A program made the translations under genes and the position numbers. From Demequina lutea (GTDB lineage Bacteria; Actinomycetota; Actinomycetes; Actinomycetales; Demequinaceae): DNA of 64,000 nucleotides. How positions within the stretch are numbered: position 1 is the stretch's first letter; every line of letters starts with the position of its first letter. The DNA lies in NCBI RefSeq assembly GCF_013409005.1, contig NZ_JACBZO010000001.1, positions 2,170,001-2,234,000 on the forward strand. Reading direction: 5' to 3'. The notes beneath the pieces were generated by a model, which searched no databases, was not told the DNA's origin, and saw nothing but the letters and a program-made list of their open reading frames with translations. Positions 16,068-27,430 of the stretch are shown one piece after another.

Positions 16068-17565
16068 CGGAACCGCCTGGTGCCGCGGTGGGCAGGTACT
16101 CCTTGAGCATCGCGAGCGGGAGCATCGTGAGCTCCTGGCGAGGCAGCGCTGCGAGCGCCGTCCAGGCGCGGCCGAGCGAGTCCTCCATCGTGCGCAACTC
16201 GGTATCCCCCTGGTCGAACAGGTCCCGCTCGACCAGGTCCCTGCAGGTGAGGTAGGCACGGTCCGTCGCGCTCAGGGCCGAGACGCCGACCAGTTCGCCG
16301 AGCTCGCCGGCCTGCCTGGCGCGGGCCATCGCCGCGAGGACCTGCGAGGCGACGCCCAGATGGTCCTCGCGCGTGCGGCCAGCACCCGCACCGCTGCGCA
16401 TCAGCCGCGAGAGGGACGACAGGACGTCGACGGGCGGGTAGACACCGCGCGCCTGCACCTCCGGCGAGAGCACGATCTGACCCTCGGTGATGTACCCGGT
16501 CAGGTCCGGAACCGGGTGCGTGATGTCCCCGGCTGGCATGGTGAGCACCGGCACGATCGTCACCGAGCCCTCGCGGCCACGGATCCGGCCGCAACGTTCG
16601 TACAGCGTCGCGAGATCGCTGTAGAGGTAGCCCGGGTACCCGCGGCGGGCCGGGATCTCCCGTCGCGCGGCGGCGACCTCCCGCAGCGCCTCGGCGTAGC
16701 TCGTCATGTCCGACATCACCACGAGCACGTCGTGCCCCTCCGCGAAGGCGAGGTGCTCGGCGATCGTCAGGGCAAGGCGCGGCGTGAGCAGCCGCTCGAT
16801 CACCGGGTCGTCGGCGGCGTTGAGCAACAGCACGAGCTCGCCTGCGGACGAACGCTCCTCGAGGCGGTCGCGGACGAAGGCGATGTCGGCGTGCGTCAGG
16901 CCCATCCCGGCGAACACGACGCGGAAACTCGAGCCGTGCGCGGTCGCCTGCGCGGCGATCTGCGTCGCCAGCGCGAGATGCGGCAGACCCGGGACGGAGA
17001 AGATCGGCAGCTTCTGACCGCGGACCAGCGTCATGAGCGCGTCAATCACCGAGACCCCCGTGAGGACCGGGTCGCGCGGGGGCTCGCGGTGCACGGGGTT
17101 GAGCGGCCAGCCGCTCACCGGCAGGGACCGGTCGCACGTCACCGGCGGGCCGCCGTCCATCGGCTCGCCGCGGCCGTTGCACACGCGGCCGAACCACTCG
17201 GGCCCGACGGGGATGCTCAGCGGCCTGCCGTCGAAGCGCACCCAGATTCCGCCAGGCACCATCCCGCCGGTGCCCTCGAGCACCTGGAGGGTCACCAGGT
17301 CGCGGTCCACCTCCAGGACCAGCCCGTGCCGCGGACCGTCCGGCAGGTCGACGGTCGCGAACTCGTCCCAACCGACGCCCTCGGCGGCGACGACAAGGAG
17401 CGGGCCGCGCAGCTCCCGCACGTCCCCGTGCGCGACCTGGCCGAGCGGGGCGCCCTCCGCCAGCGGGGCAGGCTCCTGCGGCGGGGCCGGCTCCTGCGTC
17501 GGGGCCGGCTCCTGCGGCGGGGCCGGCTCCTGCGGCGGGGCCGGCTCCTGCGTCGGGCCTGTCAT
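16060..17565 (-). CDS. ntpB: V/A-type ATPase subunit B (non-catalytic)
   Basis: A 501-residue regulatory B subunit of the peripheral A3B3 hexamer. It lacks a Walker A lysine: the P-loop position reads FSVPGLPHLALATQ, as in true B subunits. The family segments SDMTSYAEALREV, RRGYPGYLYSDLATLYERCG and TMPAGDITHPVPD are present. It has an unusual N-terminal tail of PQEPAP repeats (about residues 4-34), which the family normally lacks and which is encoded by an 18-bp tandem repeat. It overlaps subunit A by 4 bases and subunit D by 8. Confidence 0.93.
   Translation of the reverse strand: MTGPTQEPAPPQEPAPPQEPAPTQEPAPPQEPAPLAEGAPLGQVAHGDVRELRGPLLVVAAEGVGWDEFATVDLPDGPRHGLVLEVDRDLVTLQVLEGTGGMVPGGIWVRFDGRPLSIPVGPEWFGRVCNGRGEPMDGGPPVTCDRSLPVSGWPLNPVHREPPRDPVLTGVSVIDALMTLVRGQKLPIFSVPGLPHLALATQIAAQATAHGSSFRVVFAGMGLTHADIAFVRDRLEERSSAGELVLLLNAADDPVIERLLTPRLALTIAEHLAFAEGHDVLVVMSDMTSYAEALREVAAARREIPARRGYPGYLYSDLATLYERCGRIRGREGSVTIVPVLTMPAGDITHPVPDLTGYITEGQIVLSPEVQARGVYPPVDVLSSLSRLMRSGAGAGRTREDHLGVASQVLAAMARARQAGELGELVGVSALSATDRAYLTCRDLVERDLFDQGDTELRTMEDSLGRAWTALAALPRQELTMLPLAMLKEYLPTAAPGGSDG
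17471..17560 (-). repeat. Five 18-bp tandem repeats in the 5' end of the subunit B gene
   Basis: Five head-to-tail units of GGCTCCTGCGGCGGGGCC (some with GTCG for GGCG, the last slightly diverged) encode Pro-Gln/Thr-Glu-Pro-Ala-Pro on the minus strand. The unit is a multiple of three, so copy-number change would keep the frame and only lengthen or shorten the N-terminal tail. Confidence 0.9.
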
Positions 17566-19307
17566 GTCAACGCCTCCAGCATCGCGATGACCCCCGCGCG
17601 GCGGCTGCGCACACCCTCGGCGTCGCTCGGCCCGACCTCCTCGCGGGCACGCAGCACCGCGCCGAGGTCCGCCTCCTCGAGGGTCGTCGCCGCCACGCCC
17701 GCCTCGACCCTGCGCTGACAGGTGTCGACGACGTCGAGCACGAGGCCCAGCAGCGCGGCGCCCTTCTCCGCCGAGCAGAAGGCGTCGTTCTCGCTCAGGG
17801 CGTTCTGCATGAGCACCCCGTCACGCAGCAGCCGACCGCCGAGCAGCACCACCCGCTCGTGCCCGGGCAGGGAGCCCGTGCCGATGATCTCCGCGAGCGA
17901 GGCGAGCCGGTCGGCCTCCGCGAGAAGCGCCGCCGCGCGGGCACGGTGCTCGGACCACTGGGGGTCGCCGTGCGCGGAGCGCCACGCACCGATGGCCTCG
18001 ACGTCACGCGCGAACGAGCCACTCCAGCTCACGGCCGGGTAGTGCCGGGAGTACGCGAGGTCGCGGTCGAGCACCCACAGCGAGCGGACGAACCGCTGCG
18101 TGTCCGTCGTCACGGGCTCGGTCATGTCCCCGCCTGCCGGCGAGACGGCGCCGATCACCGTGGTCGACGCCGCGGACCCGCCGAGCGTCGTCACCCGCCC
18201 GGCCCGCTCGTAGAAGGCCGCGAGCTCGGAGGCGAGGTTGGCCGGGTAGCCCTCCTCGGCTGGCAGGTCGCCGTTGCGGTTGGCGAACTCGCGCAGAGAC
18301 TCGGCCCAGCGGGAGGTCGAGTCGGCGATGACGACCGTGTCGTAGCCCATGTCGCGGTAGAACTCCGCGACCGTGATGCCGGTATGCACGCTCGCCTCGC
18401 GCGCCATCATCGGCATGTTCGAGGTGTTCGCGATGACGACCGTCCGGTCGATCAGGCGACCGCCGGTGCGGTCGTCTGTCATCCGGGCGAGCTCCTCGAG
18501 GACGTCGGCCATCTCGTTGCCACGCTCCCCGCAGCCGACGTACACGATCACGTCAGCGTCCGACCACTTCGCGATCTGCTGGAGCAGCAGCGTCTTGCCG
18601 GTACCGAAACCGCCTGGCACCGCAGCCGCCCCGCCGCGTGCGAGCGGGTAGACGAGGTCGAGGACGCGCTGCCCCGTGTGCAGCGGGACGACATCGCTCA
18701 GCCGTGCCCGGAACGGCCGTGGAAGGCGCACCGGCCACCGGTCGGAGAGCCGCACCTCCCTGTCGTTCACCCGGGCAATCACGTCGGTCGGCGCCCGCGG
18801 CTCAGGGCCTGCGATCCACGTCACGGCACCCACGACCCCCCAGGGCACTGTGACGCGGTGCTCGACGGATCCGGAGTCGGGAACGGTGCCCAGCACCTGG
18901 CCGGGAGCCACATCTGCTCCGACCTCGACGGCCGCGACGAAGGACCACGACCGCTCCTGCGCCGGGGAGACCCGCTGCGGGGTGAGCCAGACCGGGGCAC
19001 CGGTCAGGGGGCGGAGCAGCCCGTCGAACGCCTGGCCGAGCAGCCCCGGCCCGAGCAGCCCGGACAGCACCTCCCCCGTCGCCGTCGCGCGGTGACCCGG
19101 GGTCAGCCCGCCCGTGTACTCGTAGGCCTGGACCGTGGCGCGTCCGCCGGAGATGCCAACGATCTCGGCAGCCAGGCCGCTCGGGCCGAGCGCGAGGACC
19201 TCACGCATCGCGATGCCGTGGAGCCCCTCGACCTCGACCAGCGGTCCGTTGACCCTGGTGACGGTTCCCGCCGGGTGGGCGGCGCGGCCCGTCGCTACGG
19301 CATCCAC
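17562..19307 (-). CDS. ntpA: V/A-type ATPase subunit A (catalytic)
   Basis: A 581-residue catalytic A subunit. The P-loop PGGFGTGKTLLLQQ lies near residue 230, followed by YVGCGERGNEM and the catalytic-region segment ADSTSRWAESLREF. The bulge domain specific to A subunits (about residues 110-190) is present. The A3B3 head couples ATP hydrolysis or synthesis to rotor turning. It overlaps subunit B by four bases and subunit E by 13. Length matches the family (about 580-600). Confidence 0.95.
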   Translation of the reverse strand: MDAVATGRAAHPAGTVTRVNGPLVEVEGLHGIAMREVLALGPSGLAAEIVGISGGRATVQAYEYTGGLTPGHRATATGEVLSGLLGPGLLGQAFDGLLRPLTGAPVWLTPQRVSPAQERSWSFVAAVEVGADVAPGQVLGTVPDSGSVEHRVTVPWGVVGAVTWIAGPEPRAPTDVIARVNDREVRLSDRWPVRLPRPFRARLSDVVPLHTGQRVLDLVYPLARGGAAAVPGGFGTGKTLLLQQIAKWSDADVIVYVGCGERGNEMADVLEELARMTDDRTGGRLIDRTVVIANTSNMPMMAREASVHTGITVAEFYRDMGYDTVVIADSTSRWAESLREFANRNGDLPAEEGYPANLASELAAFYERAGRVTTLGGSAASTTVIGAVSPAGGDMTEPVTTDTQRFVRSLWVLDRDLAYSRHYPAVSWSGSFARDVEAIGAWRSAHGDPQWSEHRARAAALLAEADRLASLAEIIGTGSLPGHERVVLLGGRLLRDGVLMQNALSENDAFCSAEKGAALLGLVLDVVDTCQRRVEAGVAATTLEEADLGAVLRAREEVGPSDAEGVRSRRAGVIAMLEALT

Positions 19308-19819
19308 AGCTGCCTCACCTCCACGGCGTGCGCCTCGACCGCTGCGGCCGCGAGGACCGGGACCGACAGGTCGAGCCGTCGGCTGCCGTCCTCACCGATC
19401 ACGCCGCCCGACGGGCTGGGCGTCACCGTGGCCAGCGGGCCGAGCGCCTCGTGGCAGCGCCGGGTGAGGTGGTCGACCCACGCCGTGTAGCGTTGCTCGC
19501 CGCGCAGGCCCTGGGCCGCCCGCACCACCTGGTCCACCAGCGCACGACGCAGCGCCTCCTGCTCGGCCAGGATAAGTTCGTTGGCCTCACGCCGTGCCCG
19601 TGCGGAGCGCAGGGCCGCGGCGGCCCTCGCGCCAGCCGTCCCCTGGGCGGCGGCGTCGGCGACGACCTCCTCGGCCCTCTGCTGCGCAGCCGTCAGGACC
19701 GCTTCGACCTCCTCGGCCGCCCGCGACTCGGTCTCGTCCGCCTCCGCCAGGGCGGCCGCGTGCAGCGCGTCCCGCAGAGGGTCCAGCGCGACGAGCGCGT
19801 CCTGACTCAGCCCCTTCAC
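19295..19819 (-). CDS. ntpE: V/A-type ATPase subunit E (peripheral stalk)
   Basis: A 174-residue protein whose N-terminal 110 residues are one long Ala/Glu/Arg-rich helix, followed by a small globular domain ending VEVRQLWMP. This is the layout of subunit E, which pairs with the G/H-type helix to form the stator stalks. It overlaps subunit F by four bases and subunit A by 13. It is assigned partly by operon position, because E subunits are poorly conserved. Confidence 0.8.
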   Translation of the reverse strand: MKGLSQDALVALDPLRDALHAAALAEADETESRAAEEVEAVLTAAQQRAEEVVADAAAQGTAGARAAAALRSARARREANELILAEQEALRRALVDQVVRAAQGLRGEQRYTAWVDHLTRRCHEALGPLATVTPSPSGGVIGEDGSRRLDLSVPVLAAAAVEAHAVEVRQLWMP

Positions 19820-20049
19820 GGCATCACCACGCCCATCGGCGCACCGGGCGCCGTCAACTCCGGCCCGAGCGCTGCCGCAGCACGCGGGGTGAGCACCACG
19901 GCGCTCACCTCCGTCGGCATCGCCGCCCAGGCGCGCAGCACCTCAGCATCGGACTCCGCGGGCAGCACGATGGCGCCTGCGAGCCCGTAGCCCTCGACGA
20001 GGGCCCGCTCACCGAGTGCGGCGACACTACCGCTCACGACGTCCGCCAT
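19816..20049 (-). CDS. ntpG: V/A-type ATPase subunit F (central stalk)
   Basis: A 77-residue protein, a little shorter than the usual 95-110. It shows the Rossmann-like pattern of subunit F: GYGLAGAIVLPAESDAEVLR followed by VSAVVLTPRAAAAL. F binds D in the rotor and regulates ATPase activity. It lies seven bases after the K stop and overlaps E by 4. Assigned on pattern and position. Confidence 0.75.
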   Translation of the reverse strand: MADVVSGSVAALGERALVEGYGLAGAIVLPAESDAEVLRAWAAMPTEVSAVVLTPRAAAALGPELTAPGAPMGVVMP

Positions 20050-20056
20050 GAGGAAG

Positions 20057-21769
<1,713 letters not shown>

Positions 21770-21783
<14 letters not shown>

Positions 21784-22687
21784 CGAGCACCTCGCTCCCG
21801 CCACCGGCGTCTGCGGCCGCCAGGGCGGCGCGCACCCGCCAGGCGTCGATCGCGAGCACAACAATCGCACCGAGCACCACCGATGGTCCCGGCATCGCCG
21901 TGCGCAGCAGCCGGAATGCGTCGTCCTCGACCGCCGCGACGGCACGGACCTCAGCACGCCACAGGTCCGTCGGCCGATCGATCCCGTTGAGCACGCTGCG
22001 GACGGCGACCGGCAACGCGGCCCGCAGCTCCGCAGGGTCAGCGGCCTCGGCCCAAGCATCCCCGATGAGCGGCCGCACCAGCCGACGCAACCGGTCAGAC
22101 GGCCGGGACACGTCGACGAGGACAAGTCGTCCCACCGTCAGGGCGGCGGCGGTCGCCGCCCACGGCCTGGCCTGCGGTGCCGCAGCGGCAAGCTCCCGGA
22201 GCCAGCCGATCCGCAGCACATCGGCCAGGTTCGCCGGACCGCCCTCACCCGGGTCTCCCCAGCGCGAACGCCGCAGCGCCGTGCCGAGCTCCTCGCGAGA
22301 GGTCGCACCGCGCAACCGGGGCCAGGCCGTCGCCAGCGCTCCGAGATCGTGCTCCGGTCGCTCGGGGCCACCGTCGAGATGTCGGGCCAGGTCCAGGATG
22401 TTGTCCCGCTCGAGACCGGCCGCGGCCGCCCGCACGAGGCGGGTCCCGCTTGCCGGGAGCCAGCCGGCGAGCACCCGCAACTGCCACAGGACCGCGTCGG
22501 ACGTCGCACGCTGTGCCTCCTCAAGCCCCCCCTCCTCTCCAGACCCGGCGTACCCGGTGCCCTCGAGGTCCTGCAGGGCTTCCGCGATACTGCTCCGCCC
22601 GGCGATCCGACGACAGGTGCCCGCCCCGACCCGGCGGCGGGCCATCGCCCGCGCGCGGACCGATGCGGCCACCCAGTCGGCGTTCAC
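21770..22687 (-). CDS. ntpC: V/A-type ATPase subunit C (d-like rotor adaptor)
   Basis: A 305-residue, mostly helical protein of the AC39/subunit C family, which sits between the central stalk and the K ring. The Trp/Leu-rich helices (LWQLRVLAGWLPASGTRLVR; NILDLARHLDG) and length support this, with operon position (between the stator-like gene and I). A hydrophobic segment near the C-terminus (VVLGAIVVLAIDAWRVRAAL) is unusual for this soluble subunit. Confidence 0.75.
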
Positions 22688-23118
22688 GGCAGCGTCCCCG
22701 TCCGCGGGTCGACGAGCGCCTCCGCCAGTCGCGAGGCCAGAGCCGCAGCCCGCCCTTGCCCCAGGGCCTCGACGCGGGCGACCTGCTCGTGGGCGTCGGT
22801 CAGCAGGGCGGCGTCACCGGCCGTCGCCTCGTCGTGGACCGCCGACGCAGCCCCCGCGCGGGCTGCGTCAGCCCGGAGGTGAGCCTCGGCCAGGAGTGCG
22901 GCGGCGCGCTCGTGCGCGGCATCGATGCTCGAGCGTGCGGCGCTCTTGGCCGCGGCCACCTGCTCGGCGCAGGCAGCGACCTCCGGCTCGAGGGCGGCGA
23001 AGACCGGGGCCAACTCGCTCGCGGGACCGGTGTTGTCGAGCGCGGGCACGCCGACCACCCCAGCGGAGCCAGGTGCGCCTGCGGGGCGGAACCGGTCGAG
23101 AATGTTGAGCAACGTCAT
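22684..23118 (-). CDS. V/A-type ATPase stator helix (G/H-type)
   Basis: A 144-residue Ala/Glu-rich protein whose C-terminal 100 residues are predicted as a long helix (AARSSIDAAHERAAALLAEA). This fits the G/H stator partner of subunit E. It is the first gene of the operon and overlaps subunit C by four bases. The sequence is low in specific motifs, so the call rests on helix, size and position. Confidence 0.65.
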   Translation of the reverse strand: MTLLNILDRFRPAGAPGSAGVVGVPALDNTGPASELAPVFAALEPEVAACAEQVAAAKSAARSSIDAAHERAAALLAEAHLRADAARAGAASAVHDEATAGDAALLTDAHEQVARVEALGQGRAAALASRLAEALVDPRTGTLP

Positions 23119-23358
23119 GAGACGCCTCCATCTCCCATCGTACGGACGGGGAGGGCCGACGCCACGTTTTATCTCACTCTTTTTCCGAGTGCTTCCTGGT
23201 TATTGTCCGATTGCCACCTGGCAGCGTGCTGTGAATATGTCGCGAGGCCCGCCCACCGCTGGACGAGAAATCGTCGCAGGGCGACGCTTCCGGAGTCGCC
23301 TAACGGATTCCCCGTTGCGCACGCAGCACCATCCGTTGGGCAGAGGGAAGGCACATCC

Positions 23359-23475
23359 ATGTCACCGGGTGGCCGTTCGATCCCCACCCTCGCGATCGTC
23401 GCCGCCGAGGTGGCCGGCGGCCAACACGTGCTTCTTCGCCACGTGCTCGCGCATTGTGGAGTGTTGCCTAGCTAG
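23359..23475 (+). pseudogene. Duplicated 3' end of the DUF4916 gene with a hybrid start
   Basis: A 38-codon open frame preceded by GGAAGG. Codons from about 14 onward read AAEVAGGQHVLLRHVLAHCG, the C-terminus of the DUF4916 protein at 13188-13733, followed by stop. About 14 of 78 aligned bases differ. The first 13 codons are unrelated. It sits directly before rdgB, convergently, where the NUDIX gene itself is expected. The rest of 23119-23484 holds the ATPase operon promoter region and nothing else I can identify. Confidence 0.75.
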
Positions 23476-23484
23476 TGCCCGCGC

Positions 23485-24117
23485 TCAGAGGACCGCGAGA
23501 CGCGCGGCCAGTGCGGCGAAGGCCTTTCCCCTATGCGAGATCGCGTTCTTTTGCGCAGCCGTCAACTCGGCCGCGGTCACGTCGTAGCCGACGGGGATGA
23601 AGATTGGGTCGTAGCCAAAGCCGCCACCTCCGGTCGCCGCGGTCGCGATGCTTCCCTCCATGCGCCCCTCGCACACCACCTCGAGGCCCTCGGGCGTGAC
23701 GAGCGCGGCCGCGCACACGAACGCCGCGCCGCGATGTGCATCGGGAATGTCGATGAGCTGCGCCAGGAGGAGCCGCAGGTTTTCCTCGTCCGCGCCGTGC
23801 GTCCCGCTCCACAGCGCGGAGAAGATGCCCGGCGCCCCGCCCATCACGTCGACTGCCAGCCCCGAGTCGTCCGCGACTGCCGGCAGCCCCGTGGCCGCAC
23901 ACACGGCGCGGGCCTTCACGAGCGCGTTCTCGGCAAACGTCACGCCATCCTCGACGGGCGGCGGCACGTCAAAGTCCCTCGCCGAGGCGAGATCCGCCTC
24001 CGTCCAGTCGGGCAACAGCGGCGCGAGAATCGCCCACACCTCGTCGCGCTTGTGCGCGTTGTGGCTGGCAAACACGGCGCGGGGCGCGGCTGTCGGGGCC
24101 ACGAAAACCGCCGCCAT
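23485..24117 (-). CDS. rdgB: Non-canonical purine NTP pyrophosphatase (RdgB/HAM1)
   Basis: A 210-residue house-cleaning enzyme that hydrolyses ITP, dITP and XTP to monophosphates, preventing their incorporation. The motifs are SHNAHKRDEV near the N-terminus (substrate and metal binding), DDSGLAVDVMGGAPGIFSALW (catalytic Asp), GGGFGYDPIF and SHRGKAF. It follows rph with a one-base overlap, the conserved actinobacterial rph-rdgB pair. Confidence 0.95.
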   Translation of the reverse strand: MAAVFVAPTAAPRAVFASHNAHKRDEVWAILAPLLPDWTEADLASARDFDVPPPVEDGVTFAENALVKARAVCAATGLPAVADDSGLAVDVMGGAPGIFSALWSGTHGADEENLRLLLAQLIDIPDAHRGAAFVCAAALVTPEGLEVVCEGRMEGSIATAATGGGGFGYDPIFIPVGYDVTAAELTAAQKNAISHRGKAFAALAARLAVL

Positions 24118-24842
24118 TACAGATCCAGCGCGATGGCCTGCAGCAAGGCGAGCTCGGCAGTGCCTGTTGCCGCCAGCTCAAGTAACGCGTCGAGTTCGGC
24201 CTTGGAGAACGCGGCACGCTCGGCTGTGCCCTGGACTTCCACGAAGTGCCCAGTGCCCGTCATGACGACGTTCATATCCGTTTCCGCACGCACGTCCTCC
24301 TCGTACGGCAGGTCGAGCATCGGAACTCCGTCGATGATGCCCACCGACACAGCGCTCACCGAGCCCGAAAGGGCCGCAGCATCGGCCTTGATCGCTCCCT
24401 GAGCCTTGCCCCACGCCACTGCGTCGGCGAGCGCGAGATACGCGCCCGTGATGGCGGCGGTGCGGGTGCCGCCATCCGCATCCAGCACGTCGCAGTCCAC
24501 CACGATGGTGTTCTCCCCTAGCGCCTTCACGTCGATGATGGCGCGCAGCGACCGGCCGATGAGCCGCGAAATCTCGTGGGTGCGGCCACCGATCCTGCCG
24601 CGCACGCTCTCGCGGTCGTTGCGGGTGTTCGTGGCGCGAGGAAGCATCGAGTACTCGGCCGTGACCCAGCCCTCTCCCGAGCCCTTCTTCCAACGCGGCA
24701 CGCTCGATGTGAACGATGCGGAGCACAGCACACGGGTATTGCCGAAGGTCACGAGGCAAGAGCCCTCTGCGGCGCGTTGGAAGCCACGCTCGAAGGCCAC
24801 GGGGCGAAGTTGGTCGGGGGTGCGTCCATCGAAGCGAGTCAT
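24117..24842 (-). CDS. rph: Ribonuclease PH
   Basis: A 241-residue phosphorolytic 3'-5' exoribonuclease that trims tRNA 3' ends. The N-terminus [20 protein letters not shown], the [20 protein letters not shown] segment (phosphate-binding Arg residues), and [17 protein letters not shown] are all typical. It forms an operon with rdgB downstream and lies 20 bases after the MBL-fold gene upstream. Confidence 0.96.
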   Translation of the reverse strand: MTRFDGRTPDQLRPVAFERGFQRAAEGSCLVTFGNTRVLCSASFTSSVPRWKKGSGEGWVTAEYSMLPRATNTRNDRESVRGRIGGRTHEISRLIGRSLRAIIDVKALGENTIVVDCDVLDADGGTRTAAITGAYLALADAVAWGKAQGAIKADAAALSGSVSAVSVGIIDGVPMLDLPYEEDVRAETDMNVVMTGTGHFVEVQGTAERAAFSKAELDALLELAATGTAELALLQAIALDL

Positions 24843-24862
24843 GCGACGAGCCTAGCGGCGGC

Positions 24863-25639
24863 TCAGATGTCGAAGACGACTCCCGGTGCGGCCAGCACCG
24901 CGTGGGGGTGTTCGGCACGCGCCTGGGCGAGCGTTGCCGTGGGGTCGACCCACGAGGCCACATGCGTCACCACCAGGCGCTTCGCTCGCGCGCGGCGAGC
25001 GAGTTCTCCCGCCTGGGCCCCGGTGAGGTGAATGCCAATCGGATTCTCGGCACGGTCGGCCCAGCCAGCCTCCGCGAGCAGGACGTCCGCGTCGGCGGCG
25101 ATCGCCACGATGTCATCGCACAGGTCCGTGTCCCCCGTGAAGACCACCGTGGCCGCCCCTCCCGACTCGGAGGGCCCCTCGATGCGATACGCCAGTGCGG
25201 GCACCGGATGCCACGCCCTCGCGGCCGTCACCGTGAACGGGCCAAGCGAACGCGTCTCGCCTGGCGCGAGCGCCCGCCACGCGAACGGTGCGAGCCCCGC
25301 GTCGTCGCTTGCACCTTCGACCTGACGCACCCTCTCGTCGATGCCGTCGGGCCCCCACAGCGGAATCGGCGCGAGTCCCGTCCCCGAGGACGGCCCATAA
25401 CGCAACAGCACGGACAGCGAGGCGAGATCCGCGCAGTGATCGGGATGCCCATGACTGATGAGAATGCCGTCGAGGGTCGCCGGGTCTAGGACCGCTTGCA
25501 GCGGGCCGATCGCTCCCGACCCCAGGTCGAGGAGGAGCCGCCACGTGCGGCCGTCCGCTTCGGCGTCGAGGAGATAGCTCGACGCCGGATTGTCGGGTCC
25601 CGCGACGGACCCCGCACAGCCGATGACGGTGAGCCTCAT
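24863..25639 (-). CDS. MBL-fold metallo-hydrolase (RNase Z-like)
   Basis: A 258-residue metallo-beta-lactamase-fold hydrolase. The metal motif [11 protein letters not shown] lies near residue 64, with further ligands in [12 protein letters not shown] (about 170) and the terminal VVTHVASW. The family is close to tRNase Z and cAMP phosphodiesterases, but the substrate is not determined. The ATG at 25639 overlaps the murI stop by 4 bases; the long upstream extension is antisense-type noise. The murI-MBL-rph-rdgB order is conserved in Micrococcales. Confidence 0.9.
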   Translation of the reverse strand: MRLTVIGCAGSVAGPDNPASSYLLDAEADGRTWRLLLDLGSGAIGPLQAVLDPATLDGILISHGHPDHCADLASLSVLLRYGPSSGTGLAPIPLWGPDGIDERVRQVEGASDDAGLAPFAWRALAPGETRSLGPFTVTAARAWHPVPALAYRIEGPSESGGAATVVFTGDTDLCDDIVAIAADADVLLAEAGWADRAENPIGIHLTGAQAGELARRARAKRLVVTHVASWVDPTATLAQARAEHPHAVLAAPGVVFDI

Positions 25640-26442
25640 GAGTGCAACTGCTCGACCGACTTCACGACGGGCCCAAGGAATCGCTGTGCCAGCGTCTCGA
25701 AGGTCGCGGAAGTGCCCGTCACGAAGAAGCGGTGCTCGGGCGCGGCGTCTGCCGATCGCTCGAGCCCGGCGGCCGCGAGCACGCGGTACACGTCCATCGC
25801 CGTCTCCGTGGCGGAGTCGACGAGCGTGACGCCCTCGCCCATTACGTACGAAATGGCGCCCTGGAGCATCGGATAGTGCGTGCAGCCCAAAATGAGGGTG
25901 TCGATGTCGGCGGCCTGCAACGGAGCCAGGTATTCGCGCGCCACGTCGATGACCTCCGGACCACTCGTGACCCCCCTCTCGACAAGGGACACGAAGTCGG
26001 GGCACGCCTGCGACGTCACCGTGATGCCGGGTGCTGCCACGAGCGCGTCGTCGTAAGCACCCGAATTGATCGTGGCAACGGTGCCGATGACGCCGATGCG
26101 CCCCGATCGCGTTGTCTTCGTCGCGCGCCTCACCGCGGGAACGATGACCTCGACCACGGGCACGCCCTTGTCGCGAGAGAAGCGCTCGCGGGCGTCCCTC
26201 AACACGGCCGCTGACGCCGTGTTGCACGCAATGACGAGCATCTTCACCCCGTCGGCGACGAGCGCATCCATGATCGCGAGCGCGTGCTGACGCACCTCGG
26301 CGATGGGCAACGGCCCGTACGGCCCATTCTTGGTGTCTCCCACGTAGTGAATGGACTCATTTGGCATCATGTCCATGATCGCGCGGGCGACGGTCAGCCC
26401 GCCCACCCCAGAATCGAAGACCCCGATGGGCGCGTCAGACAT
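25636..26442 (-). CDS. murI: Glutamate racemase
   Basis: A 268-residue cofactor-independent racemase making D-glutamate for peptidoglycan. The catalytic Cys pair lies in VIACNTASA (about residue 72) and LILGCTHYP (about 183), with DSGVGGLTV near the N-terminus. It overlaps the DUF2017 gene by eight bases and the MBL gene by four. Confidence 0.96.
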   Translation of the reverse strand: MSDAPIGVFDSGVGGLTVARAIMDMMPNESIHYVGDTKNGPYGPLPIAEVRQHALAIMDALVADGVKMLVIACNTASAAVLRDARERFSRDKGVPVVEVIVPAVRRATKTTRSGRIGVIGTVATINSGAYDDALVAAPGITVTSQACPDFVSLVERGVTSGPEVIDVAREYLAPLQAADIDTLILGCTHYPMLQGAISYVMGEGVTLVDSATETAMDVYRVLAAAGLERSADAAPEHRFFVTGTSATFETLAQRFLGPVVKSVEQLHS

Positions 26443-27073
26443 CGTCCCTCATTACGTAGTTCATCAATGATTCCTGAAGCCATGTCAGCGCTTCGTAGAG
26501 CATCCCGAGCCAGACTCGCTCCGGATTTTCAGTTGCGGACGCCGCATAGGCGCCCGATTCCGCGTCGTGGGCTCGGCCTATTTCAGCGTGGAGATCCGCG
26601 GCGTCCTCATCCGTCTCGAGCCCAAGGCGCGAAGCGATTACGAGCCGCATGTCGGTCAGCGCCGCGGCGGTGTTCAGCGCCTCGGCCGCGGGGACGACCC
26701 ATTCGGGCCCGTCATCGCTCAGCGCCCTCCAGATGATGCGCAGGCGGTCGACTTTCAGGGTGCGGAGTTCTGGCTCCGTAAAGCGGCGGAATTCGTCGGC
26801 CACCTCGCGATCGTCTGGTGCGGCGTTCGGCAGGACTCGCAACACCGCCGGGTCGTCGGGATCGGTGAGCGCGTCCTCGAGTCCGCGCAGATAGCGAAAC
26901 AGAGGGTCGTCGCCTTCGTCGTCGGCCTCTGGTTCCATTCCAAACGGCTCTCCCCCGAGGAGCAGCCCGACGTCGGCGACGACGCGTGCGATCACGGCTC
27001 TCTCCTCGGCGTCAAGTTCCGCGACGGCCGCGTCGGACGCGGACGCATCGGCCATCGCCTGGAAGCCCCTCAT
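26435..27073 (-). CDS. DUF2017 family protein
   Basis: A 212-residue, acidic, mostly helical cytoplasmic protein of the actinobacterial DUF2017 family. Function is unknown; the gene habitually lies beside clpS, as here. The ATG at 27073 is preferred over one 9 codons earlier because it overlaps the clpS stop as ATGA, which suggests translational coupling. The family's [22 protein letters not shown] start is present. Coupling to clpS hints at a role in, or control of, N-end-rule proteolysis, but this is inference only. Confidence 0.88.
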   Translation of the reverse strand: MRGFQAMADASASDAAVAELDAEERAVIARVVADVGLLLGGEPFGMEPEADDEGDDPLFRYLRGLEDALTDPDDPAVLRVLPNAAPDDREVADEFRRFTEPELRTLKVDRLRIIWRALSDDGPEWVVPAAEALNTAAALTDMRLVIASRLGLETDEDAADLHAEIGRAHDAESGAYAASATENPERVWLGMLYEALTWLQESLMNYVMRDDV

Positions 27074-27357
27074 TCGCCGCTCCTTTGAAGCGTCGCCCAC
27101 AGGCCGAACCCGTGCATGGCCTGGACGTCAACCTCCATGTGCTCGCGAGCACCGGATGACACCACGGTCTTGCCTCTCTCGTGAACCTCACGCATGCGAC
27201 GCTCCGCCTCTGCGCGCGTCCATCCAAAGTACGACTGGAACACGTGCGTCACGTACGACATGAGGTTGACTGGGTCATTCCACACCAAGGTCACCCACAC
27301 GTCGTCGGTTCGGGTCGCGACATCGACGTCGGGTGCATTGAGAGGCTGGGTCGACAC
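27070..27357 (-). CDS. clpS: ATP-dependent Clp protease adaptor ClpS
   Basis: A 95-residue adaptor that delivers N-degron substrates to ClpC/ClpP. The core [20 protein letters not shown] contains the conserved NDP and pocket residues, and the Met/His-containing helix follows ([14 protein letters not shown]). A short flexible N-terminus (about 20 residues), needed for transfer to the unfoldase, is present. First gene of the clpS-DUF2017-murI-MBL-rph-rdgB run. Confidence 0.95.
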   Translation of the reverse strand: MSTQPLNAPDVDVATRTDDVWVTLVWNDPVNLMSYVTHVFQSYFGWTRAEAERRMREVHERGKTVVSSGAREHMEVDVQAMHGFGLWATLQRSGE

Positions 27358-27430
27358 GGTCTCAGGGTAAGGCCGTCAGGCACCGTCAAGCGAGAAGACG
27401 CAGTCGCCGGCGCCGCTTTCGCCGGGGAAG

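Noticed and set aside
14875-17718. A 947-codon open frame on the + strand
   Set aside because: It runs antisense through uspA and ATPase D and B, is Arg/Pro/Gly-rich and matches no family; long antisense frames are expected at this GC.
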